In this document: one piece after another, positions 1 through 6,503 of the stretch
How positions within the stretch are numbered: position 1 is the first letter of the stretch
How the letters are laid out: each line of letters begins with the position of its first letter
From: Lachnospira sp. UBA5912
GTDB lineage: Bacteria; Bacillota; Clostridia; Lachnospirales; Lachnospiraceae
Assembly (NCBI GenBank): GCA_002435585.1
Contig: DJDY01000108.1
Coordinates: 1-11,247 of the forward strand
Reading direction: 5' to 3'
Length of the DNA: 11,247 nucleotides
Translations under genes and position numbers: made by a program
Notes under the pieces: generated by a model
Seen by the model: only the letters and a program-made list of their open reading frames with translations
Databases searched by the model: none
What the model was told of the DNA's origin: nothing

Positions 1-925
1 GGGACAGATTCTGCCGGAGCTTATCGAGTATTGTAATAAAGTGGAATTGCCGCTTTTTGAACTACCAGTAAAGTTTCCACTTGTGGACTTGTCACAGATA
101 TTATGTAAAAGACTTGTGCTTGAGGAAAATAACAGGAATCTAGAGGAACAGGTATTTGCATCAATTCTTGATGCAGAACATCTTAACCGTGACAGTGTGC
201 TAGAACAGGCACAGTTTCTGGGAATAGACCTTTCAGGAAGTTTCTGCGTTATCGAGTTTTCATTTGGAAAGAATAGTCATGACAGTAAAGATTTACTGTC
301 AATTGGTCAGGAAATAAGAAGTATTATTAAAATGGAATTTTCGCTTTATTCAGGAAGTATCCTTGTAATGCCACAGACAGGAAGTGTTCTTGCACTTGTT
401 TCAACAGACAGAATAAGTGAGGAGAATTTAAGAATAATATTAAAGCATATTATTGAAAATGCTGAAAAAAAACACCACATTTGTCTTAGGGCAGGAATAG
501 GAAGCAGTGTGGAATATCTTGAAGATGTGAAGACCAGTCGTAAAGAAGCATCAGAGGCTGTTAAGGTATCGTTATTTTCTGATACTGATAAAAGTATATT
601 CTTTTATAAAGAACAGGGAATATATACACTAATATCAAAAATTACAGACAGCAGGTTTCTTGATGATTATGTGACGAAAAAATTAGGAAGATTGATAGAT
701 ACTGATGAAATTAATAACGGCAGTCTGTGCGAGACACTTGAGAGCTTTCTTAACCATAACTGCAATGTAAAAGAGACAGCACAGAGCCTTATTATTCACA
801 GAAACACACTTAATTACAGGCTTAACAAGATAAGAGAACTGCTTGGAGTTGATTTTGAGAATCTGGATACATGCCTTGAGTTAAAGCTTGCATTTATGAT
901 AAGAGGCTATAGGGGCAGAAAATAA
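1..925 (+). CDS. PucR/CdaR-family transcriptional regulator, 5' end cut by window
   Basis: Probable DNA-binding activator of the downstream GABA-type operon. The reading frame is open to the first base of the window: the codons before the GTG at 41 read GQILPELIEYCNK and run smoothly into LPLFELP, which resembles the end of a PucR N-terminal sensory domain. The GTG is therefore probably not the true start, and the gene begins upstream. Counting from the GTG, residues ~50-180 look like the degenerate GGDEF-like middle domain of CdaR/PucR proteins. The C-terminus (~230-290) is the PucR helix-turn-helix, with the family signature HRNTLNYRLNKI. This family usually senses a small metabolite and activates adjacent catabolic genes. 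Here it is co-directional with, and 204 bp upstream of, the aminotransferase gene, with a palindrome between them. Family assignment is firm; the GABA link is inferred from context. Confidence 0.9.
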   Translation, partial: GQILPELIEYCNKVELPLFELPVKFPLVDLSQILCKRLVLEENNRNLEEQVFASILDAEHLNRDSVLEQAQFLGIDLSGSFCVIEFSFGKNSHDSKDLLSIGQEIRSIIKMEFSLYSGSILVMPQTGSVLALVSTDRISEENLRIILKHIIENAEKKHHICLRAGIGSSVEYLEDVKTSRKEASEAVKVSLFSDTDKSIFFYKEQGIYTLISKITDSRFLDDYVTKKLGRLIDTDEINNGSLCETLESFLNHNCNVKETAQSLIIHRNTLNYRLNKIRELLGVDFENLDTCLELKLAFMIRGYRGRK

Positions 926-952
926 ATGCAGAATCAATGTGAAATTATCTGT

Positions 953-969
953 TTGTGCACGGTGCACAA
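953..969. promoter_or_regulatory. 17-bp perfect palindrome, probable activator operator
   Basis: TTGTGCAC-G-GTGCACAA is a perfect inverted repeat around G961. Its centre lies about 65 bp upstream of the predicted start of transcription of the aminotransferase operon, a classic position for an activator site. It is the GC-richest word in a very AT-rich gap. The PucR-type regulator encoded just upstream is the obvious candidate ligand, by inference only. I saw no second copy in the window. Confidence 0.6.
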
Positions 970-991
970 TTAATATAGTTAATTAAAAACA

Positions 992-1019
992 TTGATTTGA
1001 TAATAAAAAATAGTATAAT
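992..1019 (+). promoter_or_regulatory. Predicted sigma-A promoter of the GABA-type operon
   Basis: TTGATT (992-997), a 16-bp spacer and a consensus TATAAT (1014-1019) predict transcription starting near 1026. That gives a leader of about 104 nt before the aminotransferase start codon. The -10 box is perfect and the -35 box partial, which fits an activator-dependent promoter. Confidence 0.6.
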
Positions 1020-1050
1020 ATGAACCATAAACAAAATAAATTAAGTTTTT

Positions 1051-1100
1051 AAGAGACAAAGGCGTCGAGAATGAATAATTCCCGGCGCCTTTCTCTTTTT
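1051..1100 (+). terminator. Terminator-like hairpin in operon leader (possible attenuator)
   Basis: AAAGGCG (1058-1064) pairs with CGCCTTT (1086-1092). The helix continues inward, with one G-U and one mismatch, to a GAATA loop (1073-1077). It continues outward after a C-C mismatch (AAGAGA with TCTTTT). The 3' side runs directly into a U-rich tract (CTCTTTTT, 1093-1100). It lies downstream of the predicted promoter and 29 nt before the aminotransferase start, so it sits inside the leader RNA. It could attenuate the operon, or end read-through from the upstream regulator gene. Confidence 0.65.
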
Positions 1101-1129
1101 AGAGTTTCATCAATAAGGAGGATTTTATT

Positions 1130-2503
1130 ATGACAACTACAGAATTATCAAAGGCACTTCCAGAAATTATTACAGAACAGGTTCCAGGTTCTAAGTCAAA
1201 GGCACTTTTAGATAGAAGAGATGCAGCTATTCCAAAGGCACTTTGCGGAAAGACTTATCCAATATGTATCAAGCAGGGCGGTGGCGCAATGTTTGAAGAC
1301 CTTGATGGAAATAAGTTTCTTGACTGGGTTGGCGGTGTAGGTGTTCTTAATATAGGTTATTCTAATCCGGAAGTAATTGAAGCAGTTAAGGCACAGACAG
1401 AGAAATATTTCCACACAATTTTCAATGTATATGTTCATGACGGATATGTAAGCCTTGCTGAAAAGCTTAACGAAATAATGCCATGCAAGGGTGATGTAAA
1501 GAAAACATATTTTGCTAACTCAGGTGCTGAGTGTGATGAAAATGCAATTAAGATTGCCAAAGCATTTACAAAGAGAAATGGAGTTATCTGCTTTACAGGA
1601 GCTTTCCATGGAAGAACTAATCTGACAATGGCACTTACAGCAAAGAAGGTATATGCAGTAGGCATGGGACCTTTCCCAGCAGGTATCTACAGAGCACCTT
1701 ATCCATACCTTTACAGGGCACCTAAGGGATACACAGAAGCAGAGGCAATCCAGTATTATATAGATGAACTTAATAGAATATTTGATGAAGGCGCACCAGC
1801 AAGTGAAATCGCCTGCATGATTGTTGAACCATTCCAGGGCGAAGGTGGATTTATACCGGCACCAATCGAATGGGTTAAAGCAGTAAGAAAGATATGTGAT
1901 GATAACGGAATATTGTTGATAGCTGATGAGGTTCAGTGTGGTAACTGCAGAACAGGAAAGTATTACGCATCTGAATACTGGGCTGAGGCAGGCGCAGCAC
2001 CTGATATTATCACAACAGCCAAGTCACTTGGTGCAGGACTTCCAATCTCAGCAATTACAGCAAGAGCAGAGGTTATGGATGCAGCTCCAGCTGGAACTAT
2101 TGGTGGTACATTCTGTGGTAATCCTGTTGCGGCAGCAGCTGCACTTGCAGTAATGAAAGTTATGAAGCGTGATGATTATGCAGCTAAGGCAAGACATATT
2201 GGCGATACAGTTATGAAGCGCTATAAGGAACTTCAGGATAAATATGAAGTTATCGGAGATGTAAGAGGACTTGGCGCAATGGTTGGTATAGAGTTTGTTA
2301 AGGATAGAGAAACTAAAGAACCAGCAACAAAGCTTGTTGCAGACCTTATACAGAATGCTTTACAGAAGGGGCTCCTTCTTGAAAGCTGCGGTACAGCAAG
2401 CAATACAGTAAGATTCTTAGCACCTCTTACAATGACAGATGAGCAGATGGAAAGAGGTCTTGAGATATTCGAAGAAGCTTTAAAAGAGGCACTGGAGGCG
2501 TAG
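1130..2503 (+). CDS. gabT: Class III aminotransferase, 4-aminobutyrate aminotransferase type
   Basis: PLP-dependent cytosolic enzyme predicted to move the amino group of GABA to 2-oxoglutarate, giving succinate semialdehyde and glutamate. At 457 residues it is full length for the family. Visible fold-type I landmarks are the phosphate-binding SGAE (131-134), GAFHGRT (157-163, the cofactor-stacking region), EPFQGEGG (233-240), ADEVQ (265-269, with Asp266 for the pyridine nitrogen), the Schiff-base Lys298 in TTAKSLGAGLP, and GGTFCGNP (325-332). The ATG is preceded by AAGGAGG (1115-1121) with an 8-nt gap, which fixes the start. It is the first gene of an apparent operon with the permease fusion and a 4-hydroxybutyrate dehydrogenase. 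That partner is what favours GABA over other omega-amino acids such as beta-alanine or 5-aminovalerate. Family certain; exact substrate inferred. Confidence 0.88.
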   Translation: MTTTELSKALPEIITEQVPGSKSKALLDRRDAAIPKALCGKTYPICIKQGGGAMFEDLDGNKFLDWVGGVGVLNIGYSNPEVIEAVKAQTEKYFHTIFNVYVHDGYVSLAEKLNEIMPCKGDVKKTYFANSGAECDENAIKIAKAFTKRNGVICFTGAFHGRTNLTMALTAKKVYAVGMGPFPAGIYRAPYPYLYRAPKGYTEAEAIQYYIDELNRIFDEGAPASEIACMIVEPFQGEGGFIPAPIEWVKAVRKICDDNGILLIADEVQCGNCRTGKYYASEYWAEAGAAPDIITTAKSLGAGLPISAITARAEVMDAAPAGTIGGTFCGNPVAAAAALAVMKVMKRDDYAAKARHIGDTVMKRYKELQDKYEVIGDVRGLGAMVGIEFVKDRETKEPATKLVADLIQNALQKGLLLESCGTASNTVRFLAPLTMTDEQMERGLEIFEEALKEALEA

Positions 2504-2510
2504 TGTAAAG

Positions 2511-2561
2511 GGCTGTTGCAATAAGAAAATGGCATTTTATAAATATCTTAATGCGGCAGCC
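2511..2561 (+). other. Intercistronic stem-loop between aminotransferase and permease genes
   Basis: GGCTGTTGCA (2511-2520) pairs with TGCGGCAGCC (2552-2561) over 10 bp, with two G-U pairs. After an A-A mismatch, TAAGA (2522-2526) pairs with TCTTA (2546-2550). The apical part contains a further AAAATG/CATTTT repeat. No U-tract follows, so this is not a typical terminator. It begins 7 nt after the aminotransferase stop and ends 10 nt before the permease ribosome site, so it fills the gap between the genes. An mRNA processing or stability element is the likeliest role. Confidence 0.55.
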
Positions 2562-2584
2562 TGTTGAATGTGGGAGGATATATT

Positions 2585-4687
2585 ATGGAACAGAAATCTA
2601 AATTTGATAAGGTAATGGGGGCCTGGGACATACTTGTTATTGCGTTTGGCGCAATGATAGGATGGGGCTGGGTAATCAATTCCGGTGACTGGATTACAAC
2701 AGCTGGCTTTATGGGTTCAATCATAGCAATGCTTATTGGTGGTATGATGGTATTCTTTGTAGGTCTTACTTATGCAGAGCTTACATCGGCTATGCCACAG
2801 TGTGGTGGTGAACATGTATTCAGCTATAGAGCTATGGGTTCAACAGGTTCATTCGTGTGTACATGGATGATTATATTAGGTTATGTAGCTACCTCAGCAT
2901 TTGAGGCAACTGCTCTTCCGACAGTTATAACATATCTTTTTCCGAAGTTTAATCAGGTTTATCTGTATTCAATAGCAGGAAAAGACATATATTTAACAAC
3001 AATATTGCTGGGTGTTGGCGTTTCATTACTAATTACATTTGTTAATATAAAAGGTGCTAAAACAGCAGCTATATTACAGACAGTTCTTACTGCAATAATT
3101 GCTATCGCTGGAATACTTCTTGTGGTTGGTTCAGCAGTAAATGGTGATATAAGTAATATTACAGGACAAATGTGGGAAGCAGGCACAGGTACAACTCTAG
3201 GCAGCGTGTTTAAGGTAGCATGTATGACACCATTTCTTTTTATTGGATTTGATGTAATCCCACAGGCAGCTGAAGAAATCAATGTTCCATATAAAAAAAT
3301 TGGTAAAATCATGCTATTATCTATATTTTTAGCTGTTGCATGGTATCTTCTCATTATATTTGCGGTATGTTACATAATGCCACAGAGCCAGATTGCAGCC
3401 GAAATGTCATCTCAGAATGGACTTGTATCTGCTAAGGCAATAGAAATAGCATTCAGATCACCACTTATGGGTAAAGTTCTTATTATAGGCGGACTTTGTG
3501 GAATTATAACATCATGGAATTCATTTCTTATGGGTGGAAGCCGTGCCCTCTATTCAATGGGTGAATCTCTTATGATTCCAAGAATGTTTGGTAAGTTAGG
3601 AAAGCATAAGACACCCGAGGCGGCAATTATCCTTTGTGGAATTGCATGTGTAGTAGCACCTTTCTTTGGAAGAGGTGTACTTGTATGGCTTGTAGATGCA
3701 GCATCATTTGGCTGTGTTATAGCATATATGTTTGTTTCAATATCTTTTTGTATTCTTCGTAAAAAGAAACCAGAGATGGAAAGACCTTACAAAGTTAAGG
3801 CAGGAAAGTTCGTAGGGGTAATGGCTGTTGCAATGGCTGGTTTTATGACATTGCTTTATATTATTCCAGCTTCATTTTCAGCAGCGCTTGTATGGCAGGA
3901 ATGGGTAGTCGTTGGGATATGGCTTGTACTTGGCTTTTTCTTTTATTGTTATTCAAAGAAAAAATATGGTGCAGAGTTTGGACGTGATATATTTATTGTT
4001 GAAGATGGTGGAAAAGCAGAAGAACAGGAAGAACCAGTGCTTGCAAATGCAAAGTATCCAGACAGACATTTTGTTATTACAGTTGGTTGTGAATATGGAA
4101 GCGGTGGACCACAGATAGCTAAAATTATTGCTGACAAATTAGGTATTGAATACTATAATAGAGACCTCGTAGATAAGGTCGTAGCAAATATAGGTGTAGA
4201 TAAAGGACTTGTTGAAGAGGCTGATACAAAGATTGGTGTAAGATACGCATTTGATACTTCATATGGTGTTCGATATGCTAATCTTTCTAACAGGGTTATA
4301 GATGCACAGTTTCAGGCAATTAATGATTTCGCAAATAAATCATCATGTGTAATTGTTGGACGAAGCAGCGATTACATTTTAAGAAACAGAGATGATGTAC
4401 TGAATGTATTTATATATGCACCTAAGGAAGATGAGGTTGCAGCTGTTATGAAGGAAAAGGGCATAAAGAATATGCACAAAGCAGAGGAAGAATGGGAAAC
4501 TGTTGAAAAGGCACAGCATGCAAGACATGAATACATAACAGGAAAGAAGCGTGGAGACAGACATACACGTGATATACTTATAAATAGCAGTATACTAGGA
4601 TGGGATGAGACAGCCGATATGATTATAGACATGATTGACCGTAAGTTTGCACATGAAACGACAGGACAGATGAAGAAGGAGGCTTAA
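2585..4687 (+). CDS. APC-family amino acid permease fused to cytidylate-kinase-like domain
   Basis: Predicted inner-membrane importer, probably of GABA given its neighbours, with an extra cytoplasmic domain. From the ATG at 2585 (GGGAGGA at 2572-2578, 6-nt gap) it has 700 residues; an upstream TTG at 2564 overlaps that ribosome site and is not preferred. Residues ~10-458 form an APC transporter with about twelve hydrophobic helices. They include the glycine-rich TM1 break GAMIGWGWV (22-30) and GFDVIPQAAEE (221-231), typical of TM6. A charged linker (~459-494) leads to a domain at ~495-685 matching the cytidylate-kinase-like family: GCEYGSGGPQIA (501-512) in P-loop position, YYNRDLVDKV (523-532), VGRSSDYIL (591-599), and TGKKRGDRH then INSSILG near the end. 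The P-loop lacks the usual GK[ST], so catalysis is uncertain. The frame is continuous, so this is a genuine fusion. Its stop lies 5 nt before the next gene. Confidence 0.9.
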   Translation: MEQKSKFDKVMGAWDILVIAFGAMIGWGWVINSGDWITTAGFMGSIIAMLIGGMMVFFVGLTYAELTSAMPQCGGEHVFSYRAMGSTGSFVCTWMIILGYVATSAFEATALPTVITYLFPKFNQVYLYSIAGKDIYLTTILLGVGVSLLITFVNIKGAKTAAILQTVLTAIIAIAGILLVVGSAVNGDISNITGQMWEAGTGTTLGSVFKVACMTPFLFIGFDVIPQAAEEINVPYKKIGKIMLLSIFLAVAWYLLIIFAVCYIMPQSQIAAEMSSQNGLVSAKAIEIAFRSPLMGKVLIIGGLCGIITSWNSFLMGGSRALYSMGESLMIPRMFGKLGKHKTPEAAIILCGIACVVAPFFGRGVLVWLVDAASFGCVIAYMFVSISFCILRKKKPEMERPYKVKAGKFVGVMAVAMAGFMTLLYIIPASFSAALVWQEWVVVGIWLVLGFFFYCYSKKKYGAEFGRDIFIVEDGGKAEEQEEPVLANAKYPDRHFVITVGCEYGSGGPQIAKIIADKLGIEYYNRDLVDKVVANIGVDKGLVEEADTKIGVRYAFDTSYGVRYANLSNRVIDAQFQAINDFANKSSCVIVGRSSDYILRNRDDVLNVFIYAPKEDEVAAVMKEKGIKNMHKAEEEWETVEKAQHARHEYITGKKRGDRHTRDILINSSILGWDETADMIIDMIDRKFAHETTGQMKKEA

Positions 4688-4692
4688 GGCAG

Positions 4693-5814
4693 ATGAAAGG
4701 CTTTTGTATAAAAACAGAAATACAGGAATTTGATACATTTGAACAATTTGCCAGTGAAGCATCAATTGGTGAGAATGATCTGGTATTATGTGGAGAACAC
4801 ACCTTTGATAAATATATTGCACCACTTAATACAGGAGTACAGACTCTTTTCCGTGAAAAGTATGGTAAAGGTGAACCAACTGATGGCATGATTGATGCAA
4901 TACTGGATGAACTTCGTGATAAAACATATGACCGGGTAATTGCTGTTGGTGGAGGGACAGTTATTGATATAGCCAAGGTAGTTGCAGTTGCAGGAAAGAA
5001 TGACACAGTAGATGATTTATATGATAAGGTGGGAAGCTTAAAAAAGCTTCATCCACTTATTATCATTCCAACAACATGTGGAACAGGAAGTGAGGTTACT
5101 AACATTTCGGTCATTAACCGTGTAAGCAAAGGAGTTAAAATGGGACTTGCAGATTCTGCCATGCTTGCTGATAATGCAGTGCTGATAACCGATATGCTTG
5201 CATCACTTCCATATAAGATATTTGCAACTTCATCAATAGATGCGATGGTTCATAGTGTTGAGTCGTTCTTAAGTCCTAATGGATGTAGTATTTCTCGGAT
5301 TTTTTCAACTGAGGCACTTAAGACCATTCTTATGTGCTGGAAAAAATCTGTAGAGGCTGGTGGTAAAGATGCATGGAAGGCTTATTCAGCAGATTTTTTA
5401 AAGGCATCTAACTGGGCTGGACTTGGATTTGGATATGCAGGATGTGCTGCAGTTCATGCATGTGCATATCCGTTAGGGTCTGTATATCATATACCACATG
5501 GACAGTCTAACCAGCTTATGTTTAAGGATGTCATGAAAATGTATAAAAAAATAAAACCAGAAGGACGAATTAACGATCTCGAAGAGATTATTGCAAAAAG
5601 TTTGTCAGTAGCACCAGAAATAGCACTCGAAGAGCTTTATGAGCTTATGGATAATGTATTAAAGAGTGCACCACTTAGGGAGTTTGGCGTAAAAGAAGCA
5701 GATCTTGCTGTATTTGCAGGTGATGTAATAAAGACACAGCAGAGGCTTCTTAAGAATAATTATGTGCAGCTTAGTGAGAAACAGATACTAAATATATATG
5801 AGGCTGCATATTAA
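4693..5814 (+). CDS. 4hbD: 4-hydroxybutyrate dehydrogenase-like iron-dependent alcohol dehydrogenase
   Basis: Predicted to reduce succinate semialdehyde to 4-hydroxybutyrate with NAD(P)H in the cytosol, the step after GABA transamination. The 373-residue length and many segments resemble, as I remember it, the Clostridium kluyveri enzyme, for example FREKYGKGEP, RVIAVGGGTVIDIAK and PTTCGTGSEVTN. Nucleotide-binding GGGTVID is at 86-92 and PTTCGTGSEVT at 126-136. The four expected metal ligands of group III alcohol dehydrogenases are present: Asp183 and His187 (SIDAMVHS), His255 (AAVHACAYP) and His269 (HIPHG). The ATG is preceded by AAGGAGG (4676-4682) inside the end of the permease gene, with only 5 nt between the genes, so translation is closely linked. 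No succinate semialdehyde dehydrogenase is present here, so the pathway appears reductive. No clear terminator was seen in 5815-5965. Confidence 0.87.
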   Translation: MKGFCIKTEIQEFDTFEQFASEASIGENDLVLCGEHTFDKYIAPLNTGVQTLFREKYGKGEPTDGMIDAILDELRDKTYDRVIAVGGGTVIDIAKVVAVAGKNDTVDDLYDKVGSLKKLHPLIIIPTTCGTGSEVTNISVINRVSKGVKMGLADSAMLADNAVLITDMLASLPYKIFATSSIDAMVHSVESFLSPNGCSISRIFSTEALKTILMCWKKSVEAGGKDAWKAYSADFLKASNWAGLGFGYAGCAAVHACAYPLGSVYHIPHGQSNQLMFKDVMKMYKKIKPEGRINDLEEIIAKSLSVAPEIALEELYELMDNVLKSAPLREFGVKEADLAVFAGDVIKTQQRLLKNNYVQLSEKQILNIYEAAY

Positions 5815-5965
5815 TATAATGTAAGAATCAAAAGGTCAAAAAGCTGTTTATCCTAAAGAATAAGACATTGGATTTACTATCTTGAATTGTAAGAAGGTGA
5901 GATACTCATATATAGCTGTCAAATTAAAAATACATAAAAAATACAAAGAAATAATAAAATAATTG

Positions 5966-5994
5966 TTGACAAATTAAAACTATGGGGCTATCTT
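5966..5994 (+). promoter_or_regulatory. Predicted promoter of the T-box/cstA transcript
   Basis: A perfect -35 TTGACA (5966-5971), a 17-bp spacer and TATCTT (5989-5994, 4 of 6) predict a start near 6001, just upstream of the T-box stem I. The 150 bp before it (5815-5965) is AT-rich and shows no gene or terminator that I can support. Confidence 0.65.
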
Positions 5995-6000
5995 ATTATT

Positions 6001-6306
6001 TAATTCAACAGTCAAATGCGAAGAACAGGAAATGACTTCTTCATATCACCGCTTACAGAAAGCCGTTGGTTGATGAGAAACGGAAGCAAGGAATGATTAA
6101 GCCCTCACCTGCTAGCAGTTCTGGGGAAAGACAAAGGTGTCTAGTAGTCAGAATCGGTACCCACCGTTAAAGGGGCATGCCATTAAGTGTGGCAGTAGAG
6201 AGGTCGGAGTTATCCGGCAAGCAAAGTGGTAACGCGGAAGTAAATATACATTCGTCTTTGCACAATATCCTGTAATATCAGGATATGTGTGAAGACGTTT
6301 TTTTTT
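6001..6306 (+). promoter_or_regulatory. T-box riboswitch leader, probably tRNA-Leu responsive
   Basis: A cis-acting leader that binds uncharged tRNA and then lets transcription continue. Stem I base: AGAAC (6022-6026) pairs with GTTCT (6118-6122). The conserved distal part is GCTT-ACAGAAAG-CCGTT ... AACGG-AAGC (6051-6087), matching the AGAGAG-type and GGTTGGTG-type T-box signatures. The specifier loop is closed by AGG (6027-6029) with CCT (6108-6110); its 3' side reads CTC-A-CC, placing CUC (Leu) at 6104-6106 before the usual purine. Small hairpins follow at 6130-6141, 6155-6166 and 6179-6194. The T-box core AAAGTGGTAACGCGG (6223-6237) contains UGGU (6227-6230), complementary to an ACCA 3' end. 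Discriminator A fits tRNA-Leu (also Pro) and disfavours Ser. TCCG (6213-6216) with CGGA (6235-6238) can form the antiterminator. Class certain; amino acid moderately sure. Confidence 0.9.
6253..6306 (+). terminator. Intrinsic terminator of the T-box leader
   Basis: CGTCTT (6253-6258) pairs with GAAGACG (6291-6297), and CAATATCCTG with CAGGATATGTG continues the long helix around a short AT-rich loop. Nine consecutive T residues follow (6298-6306). It lies 15 nt after the T-box core, the normal place for the terminator alternative to the antiterminator. Confidence 0.92.
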
Positions 6307-6354
6307 ACGTTAATAACGAGTAGAAGTCCACATGTATTTGGCTGATGAAATATG

Positions 6355-6383
6355 TGATACTTATATTCATTTTATAAGTATCA
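6355..6383. repeat. 11-bp perfect inverted repeat in cstA leader
   Basis: TGATACTTATA (6355-6365) and TATAAGTATCA (6373-6383) are perfect inverted copies separated by 7 nt, with no U-tract after them. The element sits in the unusually long stretch (6307-6503, 197 nt) between the T-box terminator and the cstA start codon. It could be a protein operator or an RNA hairpin. Nothing else firm is seen in that stretch apart from the CGTTA-A-TAACG palindrome at 6308-6318. Confidence 0.45.
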
Positions 6384-6503
6384 GTTAAGGAATACGTTAA
6401 TTAATATGTTATAAAGGTATTCATAGATTATTAAAAGATGAATAACATTAATTAGCAAAATATCCTTAACAACAAATTTTATTATATATAGGAGAGTGAC
6501 ATT

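Noticed and set aside
2564..2584. Longer start (TTG at 2564) for the permease fusion
   Set aside because: The TTG codon and following bases overlap the GGGAGGA ribosome site that serves the ATG at 2585; the extra seven residues have no family support.
5815..5965. Intrinsic terminator for the GABA-type operon
   Set aside because: No GC-containing stem followed by a U-tract could be found; the stretch is plain AT-rich sequence.
6332..6388. Tiny leader open frame of 18 codons after the T-box terminator
   Set aside because: No good ribosome site, no codon pattern suggesting attenuation, and it simply runs through the inverted repeat.
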